A DNA stretch of 64,000 bases from Gari tellinella (lineage: Eukaryota > Mollusca > Bivalvia > Cardiida > Psammobiidae): NCBI GenBank assembly GCA_922989275.2, contig OV277859.1, forward strand, positions 84,378,198 through 84,442,197, written 5' to 3'. A program made the translations under genes and the position numbers. This document shows, piece by piece, positions 63,716 to 64,000 of the stretch. Position 1 is the stretch's first letter. The number at the start of each line of letters is the position of its first letter. The notes under the pieces were generated by a model, which saw only the letters and a program-made list of their open reading frames with translations, was not told the origin of the DNA and did not search any database.

Positions 63716-64000
63716 CAGTGAACAGTCTTGTGTGTGTCTGACCAGGATCAAAACTGATTGAATCTCGTACTTATGGTTCTTCAGTCAACCTTTCAACATC
63801 CTTAACTCTAAAGTCAACACAGCCGTGTTTTTGTTTTATAAAAAAAGGATTGTAATAAGTTTAAGAACTGCTAGAAAAACAATATCTCTTTGGAAAATTG
63901 ACATAAAGGTGTGACTTTGATAATAAAATGGTTATATGAATTTCATTCCTCCCAATTCAATTACCGAGGACCTAAATCATCCTCTGAGACATCTTATAAA

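Overview
This window is animal genomic DNA, most likely from a bivalve mollusc. Its coding content is short exons with GT/AG borders, separated by long AT-rich introns. The rest is packed with repeats of kinds common in mollusc genomes: tRNA-derived SINEs, GGTCA-rich degenerate repeats, 'gggcaataactcag' repeats, and very many small hairpin elements. No prokaryotic gene organisation is present. The species cannot be fixed from the sequence; a heterodont clam is only a guess. || Two genes are supported, both on the + strand and both M1-family (aminopeptidase N-like) metallopeptidase homologues, arranged head to tail. Gene 1 enters from the left and contributes its last five exons (1563-1670, 3347-3508, 7180-7293, 8675-8750, 10003-10143). 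These encode the end of the helical ERAP1_C-type domain and a stop at 10141-10143. Gene 2 starts at 23993 and leaves through the right edge. Its first eight exons (23993-24236, 41352-41666, 46209-46422, 54675-54830, 55712-55829, 59971-60091, 60899-61053, 62722-62835) join in phase into 479 codons: cytoplasmic tail, one membrane anchor, Thr/Pro-rich stalk, the N-terminal beta domain and the first part of the catalytic domain. The join gives HSISH(N)WFGNLV, with the third zinc-ligand Glu at the normal spacing. All three metal ligands are kept, but the catalytic Glu of HEXXH is Ser and GAMEN reads RQMEN. Gene 2 is therefore predicted to be a pseudo-aminopeptidase. || About 95% of the window is non-coding and is a mosaic of mobile DNA. 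Several small TIR families recur: A (TA-flanked, ends tacagtggagaa), B, D and E (TTAA-flanked, ends CCCTT, piggyBac-like), C (ends cagtaaaacctctc), F (ends acagcgcttcctctc) and T (about 540 bp, TIR ttaaagggactcgcaacc, with a tRNA-like segment inside). Families A, D, E and F share one central hairpin (AAACAGTTTGGANCC / GATCAGACGCCG and its complement) although their ends differ. Roughly 35-40 intact or decayed hairpins of this type occur in 64 kb. Degenerate autonomous elements are also present: three non-LTR retrotransposon fragments, a Tc1-like element with both TIRs, and a Harbinger (HARBI1-like) transposase remnant. || Layout: 1-10.1 kb, 3' half of gene 1 with a 79-bp tandem array, a tRNA-like tandem array and a LINE fragment in its introns; 10.1-24.0 kb, intergenic (SINEs, GATA microsatellite, T element, Tc1 element, MITEs); 24.0-41.4 kb, the very long first intron of gene 2; 41.4-62.8 kb, the remaining exons, several with mobile elements within tens of bases of splice sites, five decoy 3' splice sites before exon 3 and a duplicated 5' splice site at the last visible exon; 62.8-64.0 kb, start of the next intron.
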